In this document: positions 1-4,763 of the stretch, one piece after another
How the letters are laid out: each line of letters begins with the position of its first letter
Numbering within the stretch: the first letter of the stretch is position 1
IMG/VR virus record: IMGVR_UViG_3300045911_000275
Coordinates: 1-21,341 of that record
DNA length: 21,341 nt
DNA from: a virus
Direction: 5' to 3' (one strand)
Position numbers and translations under genes: made by a program
Notes under the pieces: generated by a model
The model's database searches: none
What the model was told of the DNA's origin: nothing
What the model saw: the letters and a program-made list of their open reading frames with translations, nothing else

Positions 1-885
1 TAAGGAAAAATCTATCATTGCAGATTTATTATCATTTAGTTTGATCATCATTTCGCCTAAATTTGTTGGGCTTTTCTTTCCCCAACGTGCTCCAGGACAA
101 TCTAACTTCTGAAATAAATCTAATGAAATAGAAGATAATCCATTCCTATACACCTTTCGCTGATTGATTTCTTCCTGTTCCTCAAATGGCTTCGCCTTTA
201 AGGTTGCCTGCCATTTATCCTGTCTTTCTTTCCAGCGCCTAGTTCCTTCATCGTGCCCGTATTTCTTTACTAACTCACTTAACGAAAATGTTGCCTGCGC
301 TTCAGACAGCAGGCGCTTTGCTGTTTCTTCATCATAACCTCTAACCAAATAATAACCGAGTGTTCGAGTTGCATACTTGCTATTTCTAGTGTTACCATTT
401 CGGTTATTTTTATCCTTAGCGGCATTTGCCAATTTCTCGGCTTCTTCGATAGGATAACCTTTCTCCATCCAGTATTCTTTTCTAATTGGGCGAATACTAT
501 TTCTTTTGTACTCGGCTTCTTCTAAAGTGTAATACGCACCGGTGTCAGGATTTATCTTGCTCAACCAATGTTCTACTCCAAATGGAGATTTGATCTTGTC
601 AGTCTTTCTAACACCTGCAAGCTTACGCTCTCTTGCTTTCAATGTAGCTTCTTCTGGCCCCCAGCCGCGCTGTAACCAATACTTTTGATATGTCTGCGGG
701 ACAGCTGAGAGCCTACCAAGGTGATCACCCACGATCTTTGTAGCTATACCCTTGTTTAGCTGTTCGGTGTTTTCCAACTTAGACTTTAAAGCTTTGACGA
801 GATCCGGGTGCAAATCAACATATCGAGCTAGCGTCTGCTCAATTATCTGCTCCTTTGTGTGCTTCCATCTGCCTTGCAAGCTCAT
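1..885 (-). CDS. Free-standing Vsr-like (EDxHD-type) homing endonuclease, partial
   Basis: This frame is open from ATG 885 through the left edge (295 codons, no stop). It begins MSLQGRWKHTKEQ and overlaps the end of the gp46/intein fragment by 47 bases in a different frame. Seen: three copies of a motif of the form YWxxxGxxxEEA (QKYWLQRGWGPEEA, KEYWMEKGYPIEEA, GYYLVRGYDEETA), then FSLSELVKKYGHDEGTRRW and ERQDKWQ. Near the edge come ISLDLFQKL, LGEMMIKL and AMIDF. Known, from memory: phage homing endonucleases of the Vsr-like EDxHD family (I-Bth0305I type) carry such repeats and a KYG-EEG-KWQ segment before the nuclease fold. Inference: the Glu of LGE and the Asp of IDF are the first catalytic residues, with the His/Asp part and the stop outside the window. 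The SD is weak (TTAGAG before the ATG). An exact TATAAATA octamer lies 45 bases upstream. An in-frame join to the intein by a frameshift cannot be fully excluded. Confidence 0.75.
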   Translation of the reverse strand, partial: MSLQGRWKHTKEQIIEQTLARYVDLHPDLVKALKSKLENTEQLNKGIATKIVGDHLGRLSAVPQTYQKYWLQRGWGPEEATLKARERKLAGVRKTDKIKSPFGVEHWLSKINPDTGAYYTLEEAEYKRNSIRPIRKEYWMEKGYPIEEAEKLANAAKDKNNRNGNTRNSKYATRTLGYYLVRGYDEETAKRLLSEAQATFSLSELVKKYGHDEGTRRWKERQDKWQATLKAKPFEEQEEINQRKVYRNGLSSISLDLFQKLDCPGARWGKKSPTNLGEMMIKLNDNKSAMIDFSL

Positions 886-958
886 ATAATTCTCTAATTG
901 ATACCTGTCTTATAACACCTTTTACTCTAATATTTATACGAGTTTCAGGATAAAGGCA
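839..958 (-). other. Split intein N-fragment (IntN) inserted in the Walker A motif
   Basis: Thirty-nine codons starting at Cys51 of the gp46 fragment (TGC at 958-956). The sequence opens CLYPETRINI and continues through VSIRELYELA, then ends in a short charged tail before TGA. This fits intein block A: nucleophilic Cys1, a hydrophobic residue, a Thr at position 6, alternating hydrophobics, then a strand and short helix (I-x-x-L-Y-x-L). A full intein, or a usual split IntN of roughly 90-100 residues, would continue to block B; here it does not. Known, from memory: AceL-TerL-type inteins are naturally split after about 25 residues and start with a similar CVYGDT and EDLY pattern. Inference: an atypically split intein with a short IntN. 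Insertion at the Walker A Lys/Ser boundary is a common intein site. Confidence 0.78.
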
Positions 959-1108
959 CTTTCCAGCACCGTTTGACCCACCCTGGTCCAGGTTCTCGCC
1001 AGTGACGGTGACAGTGCCCTGGTCAGCAAGCTCGATCAGCTGGGGCGCGTTGCCAAATGACATTAGGTTTCTAATCTCAATGGATTTGAAAATAAGAGAA
1101 ATAGACAT
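839..1108 (-). CDS. 46: gp46-like recombination nuclease ATPase, N-terminal fragment fused to split-intein N-half
   Basis: An 89-residue product. Residues 1-50 match the start of an SbcC/Rad50-type ATPase (T4 gp46): IFKSIEIRNLMSFGN, a strand ending VTVTGENLDQGG, then the Walker A segment GSNGAGK (residues 44-50). The next residue should be Ser or Thr but is Cys51, followed by an intein-like sequence of 39 residues and a TGA stop. Start ATG 1108 is chosen because GGAAAGA lies just upstream and homology begins at MSISLIFKSIEI; the longer in-frame extension to 1234 is antisense to the endonuclease gene at 1121. gp46 normally pairs with gp47, encoded at 2388-3461, in end resection for recombination-dependent replication. 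Alone this fragment cannot work: it lacks the rest of the ATPase. Inference: the missing half, preceded by the intein C-half, lies beyond position 1 and protein trans-splicing rebuilds gp46. Confidence 0.87.
   Translation of the reverse strand: MSISLIFKSIEIRNLMSFGNAPQLIELADQGTVTVTGENLDQGGSNGAGKCLYPETRINIRVKGVIRQVSIRELYELARQMEAHKGADN
931..938 (-). promoter_or_regulatory. T4-type late promoter box TATAAATA inside the intein fragment
   Basis: On the minus strand positions 938-931 read TATAAATA, identical to the T4 late-promoter core recognised by gp55. It sits within the codons for Thr-Arg-Ile-Asn-Ile of the intein fragment, with 45 bases between the box and the endonuclease ATG at 885. It would drive the endonuclease separately from gp46. 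T4 group I intron endonuclease genes such as I-TevI are likewise expressed from internal late promoters. An eight-base match could arise by chance in coding DNA, but its strand and placement favour function. Confidence 0.6.
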
Positions 1109-1120
1109 TCTTATCTTTCC

Positions 1121-1870
1121 GTGAAAATACACAAAACTACAGAGTATAGTAACATATTCTTCACCTACATTGCCTTGAATCCCAGGAAGCCCGGTAACTT
1201 CCAATGCCCATTCTGCTCGTTGCTCTTCCAACACGCATATGTCGGAAAGGGTAACTTTGACAGAACTAATGGCATCAATGCAGTTATGAGTGATCCCTCA
1301 ATGAAGCCACATTCAGGAGAGCTTTTGCATTCTTGGTGCAAGAAGCTGCGTAAGGAAAAGATTCTGGAAGTGCCTATCGTCAGGTTAGAAGCACAGGATG
1401 AACTACATGCCTTCGCGACGGAGGAGATTTTGACGCGCCACTTTGGAATCCTGCCAGAAGGCGGTATTTTGTTCAACGGCCGGCATGGTGGAAAAGGGGG
1501 CTGGCAGGTAACAGAACGCACCAAGGAATTGCTATCACTGCTGAATCGCGGCGAAAACAATCCCAACTGGGGGACAACCTGGAGTGAAGAAAGGCGCGCA
1601 AAGTGGAAAACTACATGGCATAGCGAGAAGCGCACACGATCACGTGAAAGCATGGAGGCAGCATGGGCAGCGTATCGAAAGACGTATCTTGCCACGCCCA
1701 TAAATGGTGAACCAATCCTCGTGAATGATCTCACCAACTGGTGCGCTGAGCAGGGCCATCCGCTATCAGCGTTTCGAAGGGCGCTGAAGGGCGATGGTGT
1801 CGTGCGATCTGGCGCCCGCAAGAAGTCACGAATTGAAGACTGGCACATCAAGTACATGTCTCAAGCTTAG
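1121..1870 (+). CDS. GIY-YIG family homing endonuclease with NUMOD3 motif
   Basis: A 249-residue protein. The GIY-YIG core appears as FFTYIALNPRKPG (residues 13-25, Tyr16) and AYVGKG (39-44), with Arg48 and a likely catalytic Glu at 101 or 102 in FATEEILTRHFG. GILFNGRHGGKGGW (115-128) is the usual end of this phage nuclease subfamily. GENNPNWGTTWSEE (144-157) matches the NUMOD3 DNA-binding motif. The C-terminal third, with INGEPILVNDLTNWC and RIEDWHI, looks like a further DNA-binding module. The start is GTG 1121 with no clear Shine-Dalgarno sequence; it is the first usable start, and only 12 bases separate it from the divergent gp46 ATG. The gene runs against its neighbours gp47 and gp46, so it is an insertion in that gene pair. 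Family is fairly certain; cleavage site and activity are unknown. Confidence 0.86.
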   Translation: MKIHKTTEYSNIFFTYIALNPRKPGNFQCPFCSLLFQHAYVGKGNFDRTNGINAVMSDPSMKPHSGELLHSWCKKLRKEKILEVPIVRLEAQDELHAFATEEILTRHFGILPEGGILFNGRHGGKGGWQVTERTKELLSLLNRGENNPNWGTTWSEERRAKWKTTWHSEKRTRSRESMEAAWAAYRKTYLATPINGEPILVNDLTNWCAEQGHPLSAFRRALKGDGVVRSGARKKSRIEDWHIKYMSQA

Positions 1871-1892
1871 TAATTGCCGCCTCGTCAACATC

Positions 1893-2012
1893 TTATGAAC
1901 AGTTGGCTGTTCGTATTTGTAAATGAAGAAACTCCAATTGATCACATTTCGACATTGCCGGCTCAATTGAATCCCAATTGTTACACCAAATCGAAGGAGC
2001 AAGACACATCAT
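1893..2012 (-). CDS. Possible 39-residue Cys-containing mini-ORF
   Basis: ATG 2012 to TAA 1893 gives 39 residues beginning MMCLAPSIWCNNWD, with four cysteines. Its ATG overlaps the TGA of the mini-ORF ending at 2009 (ATGA), the coupling style used elsewhere in this phage. It has no SD of its own beyond that coupling and no recognised family. It may be a real tiny gene, or a remnant of a gene that lay between gp47 and gp46 before the endonuclease arrived. Confidence 0.25.
   Translation of the reverse strand: MMCLAPSIWCNNWDSIEPAMSKCDQLEFLHLQIRTANCS
1897..1912 (+). terminator. Hairpin after the GIY-YIG endonuclease, weak terminator candidate
   Basis: GAACAG, loop TTGG, CTGTTC form a perfect 6-bp stem with a 4-base loop, 26 bases after the endonuclease stop. 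It is followed by GTATTTGT, only mildly T-rich. It lies between converging transcripts and could act on either strand; the poor T-tract keeps confidence low. Confidence 0.3.
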
Positions 2013-2053
2013 GTCAGTTTCCAATCTAGATCGACTTGAATAGGCATGCTCAT
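2009..2053 (-). CDS. Possible 14-residue mini-ORF with strong ribosome binding site
   Basis: ATG 2053 is preceded by AAGGAAGA at good spacing, a better site than several real genes here have, but the frame (MSMPIQVDLDWKLT) ends at TGA 2009. It could be a leader peptide, or the surviving start of a gene broken by insertion or frameshift. It overlaps the next mini-ORF by ATGA. Confidence 0.25.
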   Translation of the reverse strand: MSMPIQVDLDWKLT

Positions 2054-2087
2054 AGGTCTTCCTTTTTACGAATTTCGGCAGGGTCTT

Positions 2088-2231
2088 TTATCCTGCACCC
2101 TTGCACTTCGTTGCTGTCCAATCGTGAAATCTTTCTAAGAACTTCGGTCCTTCCCATAGAAATGCTAGAAGCGGATGAACAATAGCATTATGCACGAACT
2201 TCCAAAACCAAAATGACAGCTTACTTTTCAT
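2088..2231 (-). CDS. Small conserved-looking phage protein, 47 residues
   Basis: Begins MKSKLSFWFWKFVHN and ends HDWTATKCKGAG. The aromatic-rich segment FWKFVHNAIVHPLLAFLWE could be a short amphipathic or membrane-associated helix. The pattern F-hydrophobic-HN-x-hydrophobic-VHPLL followed by a Phe-His-Asp turn recalls small uncharacterised proteins seen in many phages; this is from memory and no function is known. ATG 2231 is chosen over the upstream GTG at 2387 because it is preceded by GAAAGA and because the region upstream is used by another gene in a different frame. It overlaps that gene's end by 11 bases. Confidence 0.65.
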   Translation of the reverse strand: MKSKLSFWFWKFVHNAIVHPLLAFLWEGPKFLERFHDWTATKCKGAG

Positions 2232-2391
2232 ATAGGTCTTTCGGTATATGAGGCACTGCCATTCCGGCAATCTGAACCCAGTCGGTGCCGTCAAACTGCA
2301 TTTCAGCCCAGAATCCAGGTTTTCCAAGTGACAGCCAAACCGTGTCGCCAATCTTTGGCTTCTTTGGCAGCTCATCAACGAACTCACTCAT
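2221..2391 (-). CDS. Small hypothetical protein downstream of gp47, 56 residues
   Basis: Starts at ATG 2391, which overlaps the gp47 stop as ATGA, and ends at TAA 2221. The product starts MSEFVDELPKKPKIGDTVWL and continues through WAEMQFDGTDWVQIAG, the look of a small beta-barrel or SH3-like fold (a K-hydrophobic-GD-x-V-W-hydrophobic opening is typical of such barrels). That is inference from pattern only. Tight coupling to gp47 suggests co-translation. No family is recognised. Confidence 0.7.
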   Translation of the reverse strand: MSEFVDELPKKPKIGDTVWLSLGKPGFWAEMQFDGTDWVQIAGMAVPHIPKDLYEK

Positions 2392-3461
2392 CCCAGCTCC
2401 TCGTATATCTTGACGAGGATAGATGGATCGATAGTCGCTGAAGGTTGTACTCCCTCGTTGATGAGCTTACGCACTGTATTGTCGAGCGACGATAGGTCAA
2501 TTTCACCGTCCATTTCTAGACCTTCTGCCAGCTGCTCTCTGCGAAGCATGATATCTTCTTCTACCGAGAACTCACGCAGACCCAGTGTTTCCACCATCTC
2601 TTCACGCAGCGCCTGCACCTCGGTGTACCCAATGTCCACATCAAGCATACACCGTACGCGGCTGCGGGCTGGGAAATTATAGTCACCTTCAAGTACTCGG
2701 CTAAGCTTAGTTTTGAAGAAAAGAGGAGCATCTGGCCAGTCATGGAAATACACATCATCATTATCAACATCAAAGACGCAGCAGCCCCGCTCTTTGTCAC
2801 CAGCATCACCAAAGTTAGTGGGAAAAGTATTACCGATGTAAATGATATTCTTGTTAGCTTGACGCTTGTGAAAGTGACCACTGAAAATGTACTTTGGTCC
2901 AGCAAAGTCCTCTGCATCTGGCCCATGCTCCATGCGCCGGTCTGCACCAGTTACCACAAAGTTTCGAAACTCAAAGTGACCCAGCACATACTTGTGCGAA
3001 GTAATGTCTGCCACCTGCGAAGCATATTCTTCTCTGAACAAATATGGTGCTACGTACCAATCCTTATTGAGGGACTGGGGTTCACTGATTAAGTAGAAGT
3101 TGTTGAGCTCATTCAATACAGAAGTTGAAAAGATGTATCGATTAGATCGATGGTATAGGTCGTGATTGCCAACAATAAAGATGACTGGTAATCCTAGAGA
3201 ATTGATGCGACGGCAACCTTCAATTGCGTGATTCAAGGTGCGCACATTGATGGCATTTCTATTTTCAAAGAAGTCGCCCAGAAAAGCGATGTGAGATGGT
3301 TTTTCATTCTTAATGATTTCTATTAGCCAGTCAATGTATTCTAGGTTGTCCAGATTATGCTGGTCTGAATTATTACGAGCCCCGAAATGGATGTCAGTCC
3401 ACATTACTACCTTACGGATATGACTAAACACCCCGGCTGCTTGACGGGAAGATGTAATCAT
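2388..3461 (-). CDS. 47: gp47-like recombination endonuclease subunit (SbcD/Mre11 family)
   Basis: A 357-residue calcineurin-like phosphoesterase. The metal-binding motifs appear in order: WTDIHFG (Asp23, His25), FLGDFFENR (Asp63), VGNHD (Asn99, His100, Asp101), LGHFE (His162) and SGHFH (His196, His198). This is the complete active-site set of Mre11/SbcD nucleases; T4 gp47 is of similar size. With gp46 it resects DNA ends in recombination-dependent replication. ATG 3461 is chosen over GTG 3470: GAGGGG lies eight bases before the ATG, while the GTG start would overlap the end of gp55. It follows gp55 with a 5-base gap and overlaps the next small gene by four bases. Its partner gp46 lies downstream but is split by an intein, with an antisense endonuclease gene between them. 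Confidence 0.95.
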   Translation of the reverse strand: MITSSRQAAGVFSHIRKVVMWTDIHFGARNNSDQHNLDNLEYIDWLIEIIKNEKPSHIAFLGDFFENRNAINVRTLNHAIEGCRRINSLGLPVIFIVGNHDLYHRSNRYIFSTSVLNELNNFYLISEPQSLNKDWYVAPYLFREEYASQVADITSHKYVLGHFEFRNFVVTGADRRMEHGPDAEDFAGPKYIFSGHFHKRQANKNIIYIGNTFPTNFGDAGDKERGCCVFDVDNDDVYFHDWPDAPLFFKTKLSRVLEGDYNFPARSRVRCMLDVDIGYTEVQALREEMVETLGLREFSVEEDIMLRREQLAEGLEMDGEIDLSSLDNTVRKLINEGVQPSATIDPSILVKIYEELG

Positions 3462-3466
3462 GGAGC

Positions 3467-3931
3467 TCACCCCTCTAAGTCAGATGAGTTCCGAAAGGCA
3501 GCTTCGTCTGAAGTGTGACTGGCGCTTTTTTCTTGATATGAGAATGATGGATTTGCGCCTGCGTCGATCAGAAGCTCATCACGTATCTCTCGCTGCTTCT
3601 TTTCATCAGAGAGGTACTGTAAAAAGCTGCGATAAACAGCAGTTGTGTAGAAAGCAAAAGGATTGTCTGACTTAGTTGGATCAAACTTGTGCCAATTAGC
3701 CACAAGATTAGTGACAGCAAAAGATACCATATCTTCGCGAAATGAATAGTTAGCGAAGCTATGACTATATGAATAACGCTCTGCAATCATCCAGAGCATC
3801 TTTGCAAGCTCACCGCTTAAGCGATTTGCTTTTTTATCACGCGCAATTGCCTCCAGCAGCTGCGCATTTGTGACATAATGTCCTTTAGTTGTAGTTGATT
3901 TTGGTTTTTTATAAACTGATTTCGTCGCCAT
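3467..3931 (-). CDS. 55: gp55-like late-transcription sigma factor
   Basis: A 154-residue protein; T4 gp55 is 185. Near the start it has YVTNAQLLEAIARDK, like the YVNNKELLQAI start of T4 gp55. The core has sigma region 2-like features: FREDMVSFAVTNLVANWHKFD, NPFAFYTTAVYRSFLQYL and a basic DEKKQREIRDE tail, with aromatic residues suited to melting a promoter. Known: gp55 redirects host RNA polymerase to TATAAATA late promoters, together with gp33 and the sliding clamp. The C-terminus ends RNSSDLEG and shows no obvious copy of the hydrophobic/acidic clamp-binding tail of T4 gp55. AGGAAGGG precedes ATG 3931. Matching late-promoter boxes in the window support the call. Confidence 0.86.
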   Translation of the reverse strand: MATKSVYKKPKSTTTKGHYVTNAQLLEAIARDKKANRLSGELAKMLWMIAERYSYSHSFANYSFREDMVSFAVTNLVANWHKFDPTKSDNPFAFYTTAVYRSFLQYLSDEKKQREIRDELLIDAGANPSFSYQEKSASHTSDEAAFRNSSDLEG

Positions 3932-4064
3932 GAATGCCCTTCCTACGGGTTATTAGAGGCGACGTTAAAGTGAATAATACTACATAGTCAGAAAAAAAAC
4001 TAGAAAAGCGTGATTGGGTGCAGTAGTCATCACCATAAATACTTCGCAGGTTATTGGAGTCATA
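3932..4064. promoter_or_regulatory. Divergent intergenic region between gp55 and the late baseplate genes
   Basis: This 133-base AT-rich gap must start transcription both ways. Rightward it contains the CATAAATACT box at 4034-4043. Leftward an eight-T tract and TAGTATTAT (minus strand, around 3975-3990) resemble a host sigma-type -10 region for gp55, but no convincing -35 or MotA box was identified, so the leftward promoter is only a guess. Confidence 0.4.
4034..4041 (+). promoter_or_regulatory. Late-promoter-like box CATAAATA upstream of the nucleotidyltransferase
   Basis: CATAAATACT matches the T4 late consensus TATAAATACT at all but the first position. Twenty-three bases separate the octamer from ATG 4065, the same spacing as the box before gp6, giving a very short leader that carries the GGAG ribosome site. 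Confidence 0.65.
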
Positions 4065-4763
4065 ATGCAAGAGATTTTTGAGTCCGAAGTCATTCCGGGC
4101 AGACAGAAAAGGAATGTCGTAGTGGCGGTTGGGCGCTTCAGCCCTCCCACGCGCGGACACTATAAGCTGATCAATGCTATGAAGGCATTTATCCGTGATA
4201 ATCCAGATCTCAAGTTAGATGCCCAACCTGTAGTAGTTATTATTTCAGGAAGCAAAACTGACGGTGACAAAGAGCGTAATCCACTTTCCGGTGAAGAGCG
4301 TAAGCTTTTTATGGAAAATTCTGGACGAGCTAATGGTGTCAAGTTCCTTACTGCCCCCTCCGCGTTTGACGCCTTTGCCGCTGTCAGAAAAGCCAGTATG
4401 GAACCGCTTGCCATCGCAGCAGGGGCCGACCGCAAGAAAGTGTATGAAAAACTGCTCCATCAATACTTTACACAAGATGGGACTCCAGTGAAGCATGGAG
4501 GTATCGCCATTAATAGGCACTTTGTCCCTGGGCTTGATCGGGATACTGATACTGAGCACGATGATGGAGAAGATTACTATCAAAAAGTCATTGATATGAT
4601 TAATGATGGCGAGGCAGTGAGTGATGAAATGATAAGCGGTTCTCTTGCCCGCTTCGCCGCTCGCAAAGGAGAAGATAAGGCATTCGCGTATATTGTTGGC
4701 ATGGAGAATAAGCCAATTCTCGCAAAGAAGATGCAGCAGAAGATTGTAGGGAGCAGTAAATGA
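4065..4763 (+). CDS. HxGH-superfamily nucleotidyltransferase (NMNAT/cytidylyltransferase-like)
   Basis: A 232-residue protein. VVVAVGRFSPPTRGHYKLI (residues 18-36) holds the nucleotide-binding [HT]xGH signature as Thr29-Arg-Gly-His32, after a first beta strand. VVIISGSKTDGDKERNPL is the usual second strand and loop, and MISGSLARFAARKGEDKAF near the C-terminus resembles the IS-x-S/T-x-x-R signature that binds the triphosphate. Such enzymes join a nucleotide to a phosphorylated partner, as in NAD synthesis; the substrate here cannot be told. ATG 4065 is chosen because GGAG lies seven bases upstream and the nearby late promoter leaves no room for the longer GTG start at 4014. It overlaps the tube-cap gene by four bases (ATGA). 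Why such an enzyme leads a baseplate operon is unclear. Confidence 0.85.
   Translation: MQEIFESEVIPGRQKRNVVVAVGRFSPPTRGHYKLINAMKAFIRDNPDLKLDAQPVVVIISGSKTDGDKERNPLSGEERKLFMENSGRANGVKFLTAPSAFDAFAAVRKASMEPLAIAAGADRKKVYEKLLHQYFTQDGTPVKHGGIAINRHFVPGLDRDTDTEHDDGEDYYQKVIDMINDGEAVSDEMISGSLARFAARKGEDKAFAYIVGMENKPILAKKMQQKIVGSSK

Noticed and set aside
839-885. Simple frameshift mutation or sequencing error joining intein and endonuclease
   Set aside because: The endonuclease has its own ATG, weak ribosome site and upstream late-promoter octamer, which fits an independent gene better; still the main alternative.
839-958. Group I intron in gp46 instead of an intein
   Set aside because: Coding continues in frame through Cys-Leu-Tyr-Pro-Glu-Thr with intein-like pattern at the exact Walker A site, and no intron core was recognised. 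Not fully excluded without the left flank.
839-1234. Longer version of the gp46 fragment starting upstream at 1234
   Set aside because: The added residues have no gp46 character and are antisense to the endonuclease; ATG 1108 has a ribosome site and fits the family start.
1165-1857. A 230-codon minus-strand frame opposite the GIY-YIG endonuclease
   Set aside because: It is antisense to a gene with clear motifs, is Ser/Cys/Arg-rich without domain pattern, and has no ribosome site.
2078-2096. Hairpin GCAGG/CCTGC at the end of the 47-residue gene as a terminator
   Set aside because: Stem is only five to six bases with a nine-base loop and no T-run follows on either strand.
4014-4064. Extended start of the nucleotidyltransferase at GTG 4014
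   Set aside because: It would place the late-promoter box inside the gene; ATG 4065 has GGAG upstream and homology begins after it.
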